Assembly (NCBI GenBank): GCA_937959065.1
Contig: CALGOI010000425.1
Span: 1 to 24,793, forward strand
DNA length: 24,793 bases
From: an uncultured Ignavibacteriota bacterium
GTDB taxonomy: Bacteria > Bacteroidota > Ignavibacteria > Tepidaquicellales > Tepidaquicellaceae
Direction: 5' to 3'
The notes beneath the pieces were generated by a model, which was not told the origin of the DNA, did not search any database, and saw nothing but the letters and a program-made list of their open reading frames with translations. Position numbers and translations under genes: made by a program. Below, one piece after another: positions 15,497 to 22,523 of the stretch. Each line of letters opens with the position of its first letter. Position 1 is the stretch's first letter.

Positions 15497-15855
15497 GGGA
15501 ATGCAACGGTTTCGACGGGGTGAAAGAGGATTAAAACTGCATGCTGTGTTCACCGCAGACACATTAAACGGCGGTACAACAATTAATTGGCGATAATAAC
15601 AATTACGCTTTAGCTGCTTAATTAAATAAACAGCTTCATCTTGCACATGTCTCTGCTTACCGGATAGTGTAAGGTGTCAAAACAGGTAGGCTGGCTTAAG
15701 TAAGTGTCCGGTAGCTTAAGTGAGATTAACGGACTGGCAATGTGGCGGCTTGTCTGCCGGGCAAAGCATTGTAAGATCAAAATGGCAGACTATTCATGTA
15801 GAGGTTTTAATTGGCTTCACTTCGGACCCGAGTTCGACTCTCGGCATTTCCACTA
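15497..15855 (+). ncRNA. ssrA: Transfer-messenger RNA (tmRNA)
   Basis: tmRNA rescues stalled ribosomes. The 5' end GGGAATG (15497-15503) pairs with CATTTCC (15845-15851) as the acceptor stem, followed by the conserved GGTTTCGACGGGG region. The T arm is CCGAG-TTCGACT-CTCGG near the 3' end. The tag frame starts at GGC 15589 and encodes GDNNNYALAA before TAA (15619-15621); the YALAA degron ending is standard, and a glycine resume codon is usual in Bacteroidota. After discriminator A (15852) the DNA reads CTA instead of CCA, so the mature CCA must be added by the CCA enzyme. A possible promoter is TTTG at 15448 with TAGTATC at 15474, weakly supported. The last three bases are shared with the stop codon of the convergent gene. 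Confidence 0.96.
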
Positions 15856-16833
15856 GGAATTTAGTAGTTCAACGAACGCCCGGTGCACTTCATCGGGCGT
15901 TATTGTTTTAAGGGAGTCAGGATCATCAGAGATCAGAATTTTCTGTTTTTTTGACAGAGGGGCAAATCTTTCAATATTCCATTCCACATTATTCATCAGG
16001 TCAATTACCGGTATATTGAAAGCAGAAGCCATATGTATTGCAGAGGTATCGGGCGATATAACAGCATCTGATATTCTGATAAACTCTGCCATTTTAAGGT
16101 ATGATAAATTTTCCAACCAGAAAATATTCCCGGAAAGCTGATTTTTTAATTCAAATATTTCATTCGGATTCACTCCGTATGTGTTTATAATAAGGTTATA
16201 ATCTTTAACCACTCTTTTAATAAATTCTAACCAATTATCTTCTCCCCACAATCTTGCAGGCATTCCTGCCGCAAGATTGATAAATATGAACTTCCCATTA
16301 GATATTGTAAATAAACCGGATACATCATTTTTAATATACTCAGGTATGACAATATCAGGAAATCGGGAATCAGGTATAAAATCTGATTTTAAGGCATTTA
16401 TTGGCGACAAATTGATATCGACAGCATGATTGCCATAATTTAGATTTGTTAGGTCAATATCGAAAACGGGTTTAGGTTCCCCGTGGTTGAATCCCAGTGA
16501 CAATTCAGGTTTCGCGTAGTTAAGTAAAAAAGTAGAAGTAGAGGATTTTTCTTTTTTGGGATCGATCCAGATATCGTATTTTTTATTTTTAAGGTCAAAA
16601 AGTAATCTGAAAGTTTTAAGTGAGCTTTTTTTGTAAATGAGTACTTTATCGACGGCCGGATGGTTTTCGGCTAATTCTGAATTGCGTTCGCTTGCAAGGA
16701 CTGTCAGATGTGAATTCGGGTAAAGGCGTTTAAGATTTCTAAACAGGGGAGTAGTAAGGATCATATCCCCGAGTTTACCGATCTGCACGACTAGGATCTT
16801 AAGAGCATGATTATAGTCCGGTATGTCAGCCAT
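15853..16833 (-). CDS. Glycosyltransferase family 9 protein (heptosyltransferase-like)
   Basis: This is a 326-residue cytosolic or peripheral enzyme of GT9, the family of ADP-heptose:LPS heptosyltransferases that build the lipopolysaccharide inner core. Supporting motifs are ILVVQIGKLGDMILTTPLFRNLKRLYP near the N-terminus (residues 13-39), the second-domain NLAAGMPARLWGEDNW, and the nucleotide-sugar site SPDTSAIHMASAFNIPVIDL. The usual second-domain NPGA-x-x-x-x-K-W pattern is partly changed (NLAAGMPARLW), so the exact donor is uncertain. It starts 16 bases after yidC and is last in the rpmH-rnpA-yidD-yidC run. Its stop TAG (15855-15853) is the complement of the final CTA of ssrA. Confidence 0.85.
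   Translation of the reverse strand: MADIPDYNHALKILVVQIGKLGDMILTTPLFRNLKRLYPNSHLTVLASERNSELAENHPAVDKVLIYKKSSLKTFRLLFDLKNKKYDIWIDPKKEKSSTSTFLLNYAKPELSLGFNHGEPKPVFDIDLTNLNYGNHAVDINLSPINALKSDFIPDSRFPDIVIPEYIKNDVSGLFTISNGKFIFINLAAGMPARLWGEDNWLEFIKRVVKDYNLIINTYGVNPNEIFELKNQLSGNIFWLENLSYLKMAEFIRISDAVISPDTSAIHMASAFNIPVIDLMNNVEWNIERFAPLSKKQKILISDDPDSLKTITPDEVHRAFVELLNS
15875..15909 (+). terminator. ssrA terminator lying inside the opposite coding sequence
   Basis: The stem AACGCCCG/CGGGCGTT (15875-15882 with 15894-15901) has an 11-base loop and is followed by ATTGTTTT. It starts about 20 bases after tmRNA ends and is placed for + strand transcription. It is wholly within the last codons of the minus-strand glycosyltransferase gene. 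Confidence 0.7.
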
Positions 16834-16849
16834 ATCCGAATCTTAAGAT

Positions 16850-18781
16850 TTATCTTCTTTTAGGCTTATTCCTGCTTTGTTGAATTTTACGAACTTCTTC
16901 AGCATCAGGAAGCTTAGGTAAATTAGCTTTTATCTTGTCCATATACTTACTCATAAAGCCGGGTTTTTTATCCTTTGGATCCTCTTCTTTGCCGAATTTA
17001 TTCTTGTACATTTGCTGAAGAATAGATAACAGGTTAAATGTAAAGTAATACAGGTTAAGACCGGACGGGAAGCTAAAGAATAATAGTGTAAGCATCACGG
17101 GCAGTATGTATACCATAGCTTTCTGCTTGGGATCGGTCATTGTCATCTTTTGCTGGATGAACATTGTAATACCCATAAGCAATGCAACACCGGATACCTG
17201 ATCTATTCCAAACAATGGTATCTTAAATGGCAAAGTGAAAATAACATCAGGAGCCGCCAGGTCATTTATCCATAGAATGAACGGCTGCTGTCTAAGTTCG
17301 ATCGTGGATTGGAAAACACCGAATAAAGCGTAAAGAATAGGGAGCTGCAGAAGCATAGGGAGGCATCCACCAGCGGGATTGATCTTTTCCTCCTTGTAAA
17401 GCTTCATTATCTCCTCATTCTGCTTCATCGGGTTATCTTTATACTTCTCACGAATAGCCTGCATCTTTGGGCTAAGCTGACCCATTTTTTTCATGGACTC
17501 CATCTGTTTCTTTGTCAGCGGATTCAGTAGAATCTTCATAAACAAAGCAAACACGATGATTACCAGGCCATAGTTGGGAATGAATGAATGCAGAAAGGTA
17601 AAAATCGGAAGAATAAAATATTGCGCAATCGGTCTAACCATAAAGTCAAGAGCGAACCTCATAGTCAGCTGAAGGTCTCTATCGTAAGACTTAAGTATCT
17701 GGTAATCGAGTGGTGTAAGAAGTACAATGAACTCAACTTTCTCGTGTTCATCGTTTTTTACATCCATTTTAACTGCTATGGAATAAAGTTCACGCATACC
17801 CTCGTCAGGGAGCGGAATCTTCGTACCGGAAAGGTATGACCCATCACCTTTTCTACCGTCAGGACCATTAGGTATCAGGAATACTCCAAAATATTTATTT
17901 CTTGAGCTAACATAATCAGTTGTTGTATTTAGATCTTCAGTTACAACCTGGTCAAAATCTGAAGCATCAAGTGTGACCAGTTCACCGCCTGTATATGCAA
18001 ATGCCTCTTCGTATGAAGCTTCATCGTCGCTTCTATATTCTGTTAAGTTAAGCGAGGAGCCCCATACCACCTGGTATTTAGAACCGGTTAGAAATTCATC
18101 TGAATTGAAAAGTTCGTATGTTACATCAAATTCATACGAATCTTTCTTGAAAGTATAGGTTTTTACAATCTTTTGGGAGCTGTCGGAGTTGATATAAAGT
18201 TCGTACTTAAGCTGGAAATTTTCATTATCCTGAATATTTACAGTTTGCCATTCAGTATAATCGCTGTTGAAAACAAGGTCTCTTGTATTTATAGATCTTC
18301 CTTCTTTTGAAGTGAAGAGCATGTGAAGTTCTTTACCGGCTTCCCAGTCAACGAGCTGAACAGGTTTATCATCCCAGGTTTCAAATTCCTTCATAGTGTA
18401 CTTACGGATCGTACCACCATGGTTAGTAAATTCCATGATAGCGAGGGAATTCTCAACTGTTATGATTTTTTCCTTACCGGTTCCGGTTTTTTCAGCGTAT
18501 TCAGTAGAATTTTGATAGAAAGCGTTTCCATAGGTCTTCTTCAGATCTGCATACATGTTTAACGAATCAGCTGTCTGAGTCGTATCTGTTCCGGTAATTT
18601 GCTTGGTTGTATCGGGAGTTTGTTCTTCTGTTGTTTTTCCGGTTGTATCCAGTGGTTGGGTTGTTGTATCGATTTTTTTATCGATTTCCGGATTTTGATT
18701 CTGGATTGAGCTGGACCAGTATAACCAGATCATTAAAATTACAGCTATAAGTACAAATCCCAGTATTGACCTTTTATCCAT
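16850..18781 (-). CDS. yidC: Membrane protein insertase YidC
   Basis: YidC inserts and folds inner-membrane proteins, alone or with Sec. The 643-residue protein has the Gram-negative plan: N-terminal MDKRSILGFVLIAVILMIWLYW helix, a Thr-rich linker, a large periplasmic beta domain (about 75-370), then the conserved five-helix core starting FMVRPIAQYFILPIFTFLHSF, with LNPLTKKQMESMKKMGQLSPKMQAIREKYKDN (cytoplasmic coiled hairpin) and NPAGGCLPMLLQLPILYALFGVF. The C-terminal tail is basic (NKPKRR), as in versions that contact ribosomes. It overlaps yidD by eight bases, which is typical of the conserved rpmH-rnpA-yidD-yidC order. Confidence 0.97.
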   Translation of the reverse strand: MDKRSILGFVLIAVILMIWLYWSSSIQNQNPEIDKKIDTTTQPLDTTGKTTEEQTPDTTKQITGTDTTQTADSLNMYADLKKTYGNAFYQNSTEYAEKTGTGKEKIITVENSLAIMEFTNHGGTIRKYTMKEFETWDDKPVQLVDWEAGKELHMLFTSKEGRSINTRDLVFNSDYTEWQTVNIQDNENFQLKYELYINSDSSQKIVKTYTFKKDSYEFDVTYELFNSDEFLTGSKYQVVWGSSLNLTEYRSDDEASYEEAFAYTGGELVTLDASDFDQVVTEDLNTTTDYVSSRNKYFGVFLIPNGPDGRKGDGSYLSGTKIPLPDEGMRELYSIAVKMDVKNDEHEKVEFIVLLTPLDYQILKSYDRDLQLTMRFALDFMVRPIAQYFILPIFTFLHSFIPNYGLVIIVFALFMKILLNPLTKKQMESMKKMGQLSPKMQAIREKYKDNPMKQNEEIMKLYKEEKINPAGGCLPMLLQLPILYALFGVFQSTIELRQQPFILWINDLAAPDVIFTLPFKIPLFGIDQVSGVALLMGITMFIQQKMTMTDPKQKAMVYILPVMLTLLFFSFPSGLNLYYFTFNLLSILQQMYKNKFGKEEDPKDKKPGFMSKYMDKIKANLPKLPDAEEVRKIQQSRNKPKRR

Positions 18782-19037
18782 TAACTACTGTTCTTTCGTT
18801 TGATGTTTGATGATTGTGATTGTGTTTACACGGGACAGGATCGAAACCACCCTCGAAGAAGGGATTACATTTTAATATTCTTATCGTACCGAGATAAAAT
18901 CCAACAAAAAATCCTCTCTCCTTTAATGCCTGAACAAAGTACTCCGAGCATGAAGGATAGAACCTGCATGAATTTGGCAATAGGGGAGAGATTAATTTTT
19001 GATAAATGCGGATGAAAAAAATAATAATGTGTGTCAT
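18774..19037 (-). CDS. yidD: Membrane protein insertion efficiency factor YidD
   Basis: This is an 87-residue protein matching YidD: an amphipathic N-terminus (IIFFIRIYQKLISPLLPNSCRFYPSCSEYFVQAL), the three-Cys pattern including CRFYPSCSEY and KCNPFFEGGFDPVP. It is a small inner-membrane-associated protein that helps YidC-dependent insertion. The start ATG is embedded in TAATG with the stop of the shifted rnpA frame (19039-19037), and the 3' end overlaps yidC, so the cluster is translationally coupled. The C-terminal tail (HNHNHQTSNERTVVNG) is His/Asn-rich and partly encoded by the overlap. Confidence 0.95.
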   Translation of the reverse strand: MTHIIIFFIRIYQKLISPLLPNSCRFYPSCSEYFVQALKERGFFVGFYLGTIRILKCNPFFEGGFDPVPCKHNHNHQTSNERTVVNG

Positions 19038-19500
19038 TAGTGAATGTTTCCGGTGTTCTTTACGATTTTCTCGAGAAGGATCCTCATCTCGTTCTTTAAG
19101 TCGTCAAAATCGATATCCTTTTCTTTAAGCTTTTCTATACCGTTTGCAGAAAAGGAAAGTATAACATTTAAATTGCCTGTCGTGACGCGGTTAAAAAAAA
19201 ATCCTGGTTTAATCGGTATGCTTCCCTCATTAGACGTTTTCCATAATTACGCATGGTGGCTTTACGTATCTTCTTTTTGGAAATAATAAAGCCCACCTTT
19301 ATCTTTTCAATAAGCGGGCTTTCAAAATCATTGTCTGAATCCTGTAATTTATCGGTATTCAGATAAGCTAATAACAGGTCGGTAGAAAAGATCTTTGAAT
19401 TTGCCAATATCTTTCTGTAAGCATCGAAACCTCTGATAATCTGCCATTTTTTAAGTCCAAACTTGCCTTTACTTCCGTTTGTGTCTTTGTTATCAACCAT
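19037..19500 (-). CDS. rnpA: RNase P protein component, interrupted by a -1 frameshift
   Basis: RnpA is the protein subunit of RNase P, which matures tRNA 5' ends and processes tmRNA. From ATG 19500 the frame gives FGLKKWQIIRGFDAYRKIL, then KVGFIISKKKIRKATMRNYGKRLMREAYRLNQD, which includes the RNR signature helix. It then stops at 19168 after 110 residues. The missing C-terminal strand and helix are encoded one frame back: NRVTTGNLNVILSF, followed by EKLKEKDIDFDDLKNEMRILLEK, ending at TAA 19039-19037. That stop forms TAATG with yidD, which indicates the longer frame is the real gene end. The switch falls in a nine-T run. Causes could be a sequencing deletion of one T, transcript slippage, or programmed -1 shifting at T-TTT-TTA (19198-19192). 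rpmH lies 23 bases upstream. Confidence 0.88.
19192..19201 (-). other. Nine-T run with slippery heptamer in rnpA
   Basis: On the minus strand the coding frame reads GAT TTT TTT TTA ACC. The heptamer T-TTT-TTA is in the correct phase for -1 slippage, and the run of nine T is long enough for polymerase slippage or sequencing error. Shifting -1 here restores the RnpA C-terminus. Confidence 0.8.
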
Positions 19501-19523
19501 CTAAATAATATAATACAAGAGAA

Positions 19524-19682
19524 TTACGCTCTTCTTGTAAATTCGTCGCTAACTGTAAGCTTCTTTCTGCCTTTAGCTCTTCTGCGTTTAAGAACTTTTC
19601 TTCCGTTTTTAGTAGACATTCTTTCGCGGAAGCCGTGCTTGTTCTTTCTTTTCCTGACGCTTGGCTGGAATGTTCTTTTCAT
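19524..19682 (-). CDS. rpmH: 50S ribosomal protein L34
   Basis: This 52-residue ORF reads MKRTFQPSVRKRKNKHGFR, then ERMSTKNGRKVLKRRRAKGRKKLTVSD. It is an unmistakable L34, a very basic large-subunit protein. The start ATG is at 19682 and the stop TAA at 19524, 23 bases before rnpA. The C-terminal extension (SDEFTRRA) beyond the usual KLTV/KLSA end is as expected for Bacteroidota. It heads the minus-strand rpmH-rnpA-yidD-yidC cluster. dnaA, which often lies upstream in other bacteria, is not here. Confidence 0.97.
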   Translation of the reverse strand: MKRTFQPSVRKRKNKHGFRERMSTKNGRKVLKRRRAKGRKKLTVSDEFTRRA

Positions 19683-19719
19683 ATTTTTCTAAATTTAAAA
19701 CCTAATTTTTAATAAATAC

Positions 19720-19751
19720 GTAATTTACAAGTATTGGTTGTAATTTACAAG
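19720..19751 (-). promoter_or_regulatory. Paired CTTGTAAATTAC repeats upstream of rpmH
   Basis: Read on the minus strand, CTTGTAAATTAC occurs at 19751-19740 and again at 19731-19720, exactly 20 bases apart, 38-69 bases before the rpmH start. The position is right for a promoter or operator of the rpmH cluster. The spacing is about two helical turns. Confidence 0.4.
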
Positions 19752-19946
19752 GAAGAATTTAAGTGTCAAACCGTGAAAAATGATTTAAAAAGCTATAAAA
19801 TTTGCGATATTGATTTAATAATTGTTTATTGAAATTTTGAATTTAGTCCGGAATCCGGGTATGTAAAAACAGGGGTTTTTAGCATTATTAAATTTTTTGA
19901 TTTTTTGTAGCCACAGTGTTAAGAATTTAGTATAGAGTTTAAGTAT

Positions 19947-19970
19947 GTACTTTTGACCGCGCAAAAGTAC
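19947..19970. repeat. Perfect palindrome GTACTTTTG/CAAAAGTAC
   Basis: Nine-base perfect arms surround an ACCGCG loop. It is followed by a GC-rich CGCGCCGGC stretch in otherwise AT-rich DNA. Similar sequence is, from memory, common between genes in Bacteroidota, so it may be an interspersed element; this is unverified. Confidence 0.6.
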
Positions 19971-20093
19971 CAAAACGCGCCGGCTTAATAAAAATTGCTT
20001 AAAATTATTTCCGTTTTCTGTTCGGGAAAATAAACTCGCGGCAGAAAGCAAGGTAAATATTTACTTGTATTTATGCTCAAACAAATTTTCCCG

Positions 20094-20198
20094 CCCTCGA
20101 TGCTCGAGGGGCACAGAAAACTTCATAATTTTTACAGCAATTTTTATAATGCCGTTACATCTCAGACACCTGCGGTGTCTTTGTAGTACTAGTGTAAC
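20094..20198. repeat. Two hairpins sharing a 7-bp stem and TGC loop
   Basis: CCCTCGA-TGC-TCGAGGG (20094-20110) and AGACACC-TGC-GGTGTCT (20164-20180) have different stems but the same stem length and loop. The second is enclosed by a further GTTACA/TGTAAC pair (20154-20159 with 20193-20198). The stems are GC-rich against an AT-rich background. Confidence 0.6.
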
Positions 20199-20386
20199 TT
20201 TTATAAAGATAGGGAATGAGAGCTGGAGAAAAAATGGAAATCGGGTTATATGCGCATGTATCACCGATTGTGGAATAAGTAATGAGAAAACAATGATAAA
20301 AAATTCACAATTTTTGATTTAATTTAAGTTGTATTTGAATTTTTTGCTAATTACATTTGTGAAAATTTAACATCTGCCATGTAATA

Positions 20387-21628
20387 ATGAAATACCTGTT
20401 ATCAATAACAATATTCTTATCATCGCACGTATTCATATACTCACAATGGATAGCTCAAAATTCCAATGTTAATGTAAATTTATATGATATTGAATTCTTC
20501 GATGCCAATATAGGTTGGGCAGTGGGTGACAATGGAACGGTTATAAAAACTACTAATGGTGGAGCAAACTGGATATTCATGGCAAATCCTACTCATGGAA
20601 GCGGCAAGGTTTTGAATAATCTTTCAGTGGTCGATGCAAATACAATGTATTTTGTCGGGGGTCATGCAACATTAATCAAAACGACTAATGGAGGACAAAG
20701 CTGGATTGAAATAAGAAACGGACCTTTTGGATCTGGCAATGGTTTTGCCGGTATTCATATGCTAAATGCATCAACAGGCTGGGTTTGCGGAGGTAATAAT
20801 ACATTAAGAACATTTAATAGTTTCCAGAATTATGATTCATCTTATTTAAATCAAGTATCTTTATATGACATATACTTCAAAGATTTAAGTAATGGACTAA
20901 TACCATCTTTCGGAAAGGTTTATAAAACTACAAACGGAGGTACCAACTGGTTTGATAGTAACGTACCAACAGGTTCTGCTGTCCCCAATTTTTATAAAAT
21001 AGCGGTAGCTGAAAATCAATATGCATGGGTTGTAGGTGGAGGTAAGGTCTATAGAACTACAAATTTCGGTGACTCCTGGGTTGGTACTGACACAATTCCA
21101 AACATTTCCATTCAAGGTATATTTTTTATTAACAAAAATACCGGGTACGCAGGTGGAGGCAGGAATCAGGTATTTAAAAGTACAGATGGCGGTTATAATT
21201 GGATTCGAGAGAAAACCGATACAACAACCCTTGCCTTTATAAGTTCTATCTGGTTTGCTGATAATATGACAGGATGGTATACAGGAGGAATAGGTAAAAT
21301 TTACCATACAACAACAGGCGGAGAGCCTCTTACTTCTATTACTGTTAACTCTTCTATTTTACCAATTAGATATTCCCTTTCCCAAAACTACCCAAATCCC
21401 TTCAATCCTTCAACAAAAATAAAATTCGCCATACCAAAATCGTCTTTTGTAAAGCTAACGGTATATGACATACTCGGCAGGGAAGCGGCAAAACTTGTAA
21501 ACGGAAACCTTAGCGCAGGGAGCTATGAGTATGAGTTCGATGGTACGGGATTGAATTCAGGTGTGTACTTTTACAGACTGGAAGCAGGGGAGCACAGGGA
21601 GACGAGAAGGATGGTGCTGTTGAAGTAA
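20387..21628 (+). CDS. Secreted YCF48/BNR-repeat protein with type IX sorting domain
   Basis: This is a 413-residue protein with a signal peptide (about 1-19) and a beta-propeller region (about 28-310) of repeated units of the form GWAVGDNGTVIKTTNGGANW, like YCF48/Hcf136 photosynthesis-factor-like or sialidase Asp-box repeats. The last 80 residues are a Por-type C-terminal domain: YSLSQNYPNPFNPSTKIKF, then VKLTVYDILGREAAKLVNG, SGVYFYRLEAG, ending MVLLK. That domain directs export through the type IX secretion system and attachment to the cell surface. The propeller's ligand is unknown. The gene stands alone with no close partners, divergent from rpmH. Confidence 0.92.
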   Translation: MKYLLSITIFLSSHVFIYSQWIAQNSNVNVNLYDIEFFDANIGWAVGDNGTVIKTTNGGANWIFMANPTHGSGKVLNNLSVVDANTMYFVGGHATLIKTTNGGQSWIEIRNGPFGSGNGFAGIHMLNASTGWVCGGNNTLRTFNSFQNYDSSYLNQVSLYDIYFKDLSNGLIPSFGKVYKTTNGGTNWFDSNVPTGSAVPNFYKIAVAENQYAWVVGGGKVYRTTNFGDSWVGTDTIPNISIQGIFFINKNTGYAGGGRNQVFKSTDGGYNWIREKTDTTTLAFISSIWFADNMTGWYTGGIGKIYHTTTGGEPLTSITVNSSILPIRYSLSQNYPNPFNPSTKIKFAIPKSSFVKLTVYDILGREAAKLVNGNLSAGSYEYEFDGTGLNSGVYFYRLEAGEHRETRRMVLLK

Positions 21629-21636
21629 GTTTTTTG

Positions 21637-21662
21637 CGTTCCCAAATCGGAGTTTGGGAACG
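21637..21662. repeat. Perfect 10-bp hairpin after the T9SS gene
   Basis: CGTTCCCAAA (21637-21646) pairs exactly with TTTGGGAACG (21653-21662) around TCGGAG. It begins nine bases after the stop codon, but the T run precedes rather than follows the stem, so it is not a standard terminator. The next 60 bases are GC-rich (ACCCACCCCCAGCCCCTC, then tandem GAGTC), unlike the surroundings. It looks like an interspersed palindromic element. Confidence 0.6.
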
Positions 21663-21737
21663 AGGAGGTTATCGGAACCCACCCCCAGCCCCTCTCTACG
21701 AGTCGAGTCGTTGACCGTCGGAGGGAGTTATACAACA

Positions 21738-22523
21738 TCATACATCCGCCGGTTTCTTTGACTTAATTATAAGCATAACCGTACCGAATACGATTAAAGC
21801 TATGGAAATCAGCTGAGCCTGGGATAATCCTGCTACTACGTCGGGATTTAGCCTTATTATTTCAATAACAAACCTTGAAAATCCGCTGAGAATCAGATAT
21901 CTAAAAAACACATCTCCGTTGAATTTTGAGTTTTTCTGGTAATTCCAGAGGTACATAAAGATTAATATGGCTATAACGAACTCATATATTGAAGTAGGGT
22001 GCGCGAGAACTCCGGGTGGTGTGGGGACTGTACCGTTAGAATAATCATAACCGATGAACTCCCACATAGTACCATTTGTTGGAATGCCGTAATCACCGTC
22101 ACCGGAAAGGTGGCATCCGATACGTGCAATTCCGTAAGCCAATGCTGCAGCCGGTGCCATGCAGTCAAAGATCTGAAGTACGTTAAGCTTATTTATCCTA
22201 CAATAAATTATCAAAACCACTATAGAAACTATTAATCCTCCGTAAAATGTAAGACCTGAGGATGAAAAGATCACATCACCTGTAAGCAGTTGTGATAACG
22301 GGATGTCACCGAAATTCCACTTCTCGATAATGTAGAAGAGTTTGGATCCGACAATACCTGAAATAAGCGAAATGAAAGTGATGTTAATGGCAAGATTCTC
22401 ATCGAGGCCTTTAATTTTTAGTTCGCGTCTAAGAATGATGCTTCCGATAAGAAAACCAATACCAAGCATCAATCCATAGCTGTAAACGGGTATAGGCCCT
22501 ATGTCAATCAGTTTCGGATACAC
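21738..22523 (-). CDS. lgt: Prolipoprotein diacylglyceryl transferase
   Basis: Lgt adds the diacylglyceryl group to lipobox cysteines in the inner membrane. The 261-residue protein has about seven helices. Matching segments are IPVYSYGLMLGIGFLIGSII, GLTFYGGLIVSIVV, the signature region ARIGCHLSGDGDYGIP (residues 143-158), HPTSIYEFVIAILIFMYLW, and GFSRFVIEIIRLNP. The signature differs from the enteric GRIGNFINGE form but matches the variant I associate with Bacteroidota. The start is GTG at 22523, favoured because MYPKLIDIGPIPVYSYG aligns with family N-termini. It overlaps the upstream gene by 20 bases. Confidence 0.95.
   Translation of the reverse strand: MYPKLIDIGPIPVYSYGLMLGIGFLIGSIILRRELKIKGLDENLAINITFISLISGIVGSKLFYIIEKWNFGDIPLSQLLTGDVIFSSSGLTFYGGLIVSIVVLIIYCRINKLNVLQIFDCMAPAAALAYGIARIGCHLSGDGDYGIPTNGTMWEFIGYDYSNGTVPTPPGVLAHPTSIYEFVIAILIFMYLWNYQKNSKFNGDVFFRYLILSGFSRFVIEIIRLNPDVVAGLSQAQLISIALIVFGTVMLIIKSKKPADV

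Larger units (their letters stand above)
19752..20386. other. Long gene-free region with several hairpins
   Basis: No credible gene is present; the open frames on both strands lack ordered protein features and overlap hairpins. Perfect dyads are: TAAAAAC-AGGG-GTTTTTA (19864-19881); GTACTTTTG-ACCGCG-CAAAAGTAC (19947-19970); CCCTCGA-TGC-TCGAGGG (20094-20110); and AGACACC-TGC-GGTGTCT (20164-20180), nested in GTTACA/TGTAAC (20154-20198). The region is divergent-promoter space between rpmH and the T9SS gene. It probably also carries interspersed palindromic elements. I found no DnaA-box cluster to support an origin. Confidence 0.6.

Noticed and set aside
15720..15911. Open frame of 63 codons on the + strand
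   Set aside because: It lies inside the tmRNA gene and its terminator; the translation has no protein-like features.
19815..20051. 78-residue minus-strand open frame upstream of rpmH
   Set aside because: It runs through two perfect palindromes and has no domain or ribosome-binding site; better explained by repeat-rich non-coding DNA.
20061..20322. Overlapping 67- and 85-residue open frames on both strands
   Set aside because: They are translations of the hairpin region at 20094-20198 and have no protein-like composition.
19683..20386. Possible replication origin, since rpmH-rnpA-yidC is often near oriC
   Set aside because: No cluster of DnaA boxes or dnaA/dnaN gene is visible; hairpins alone are not evidence of an origin.
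20897..21307. 136-residue minus-strand frame opposite the T9SS gene
   Set aside because: Antisense shadow of the repeat-rich propeller; the + strand protein has a signal peptide, repeats and a sorting domain.
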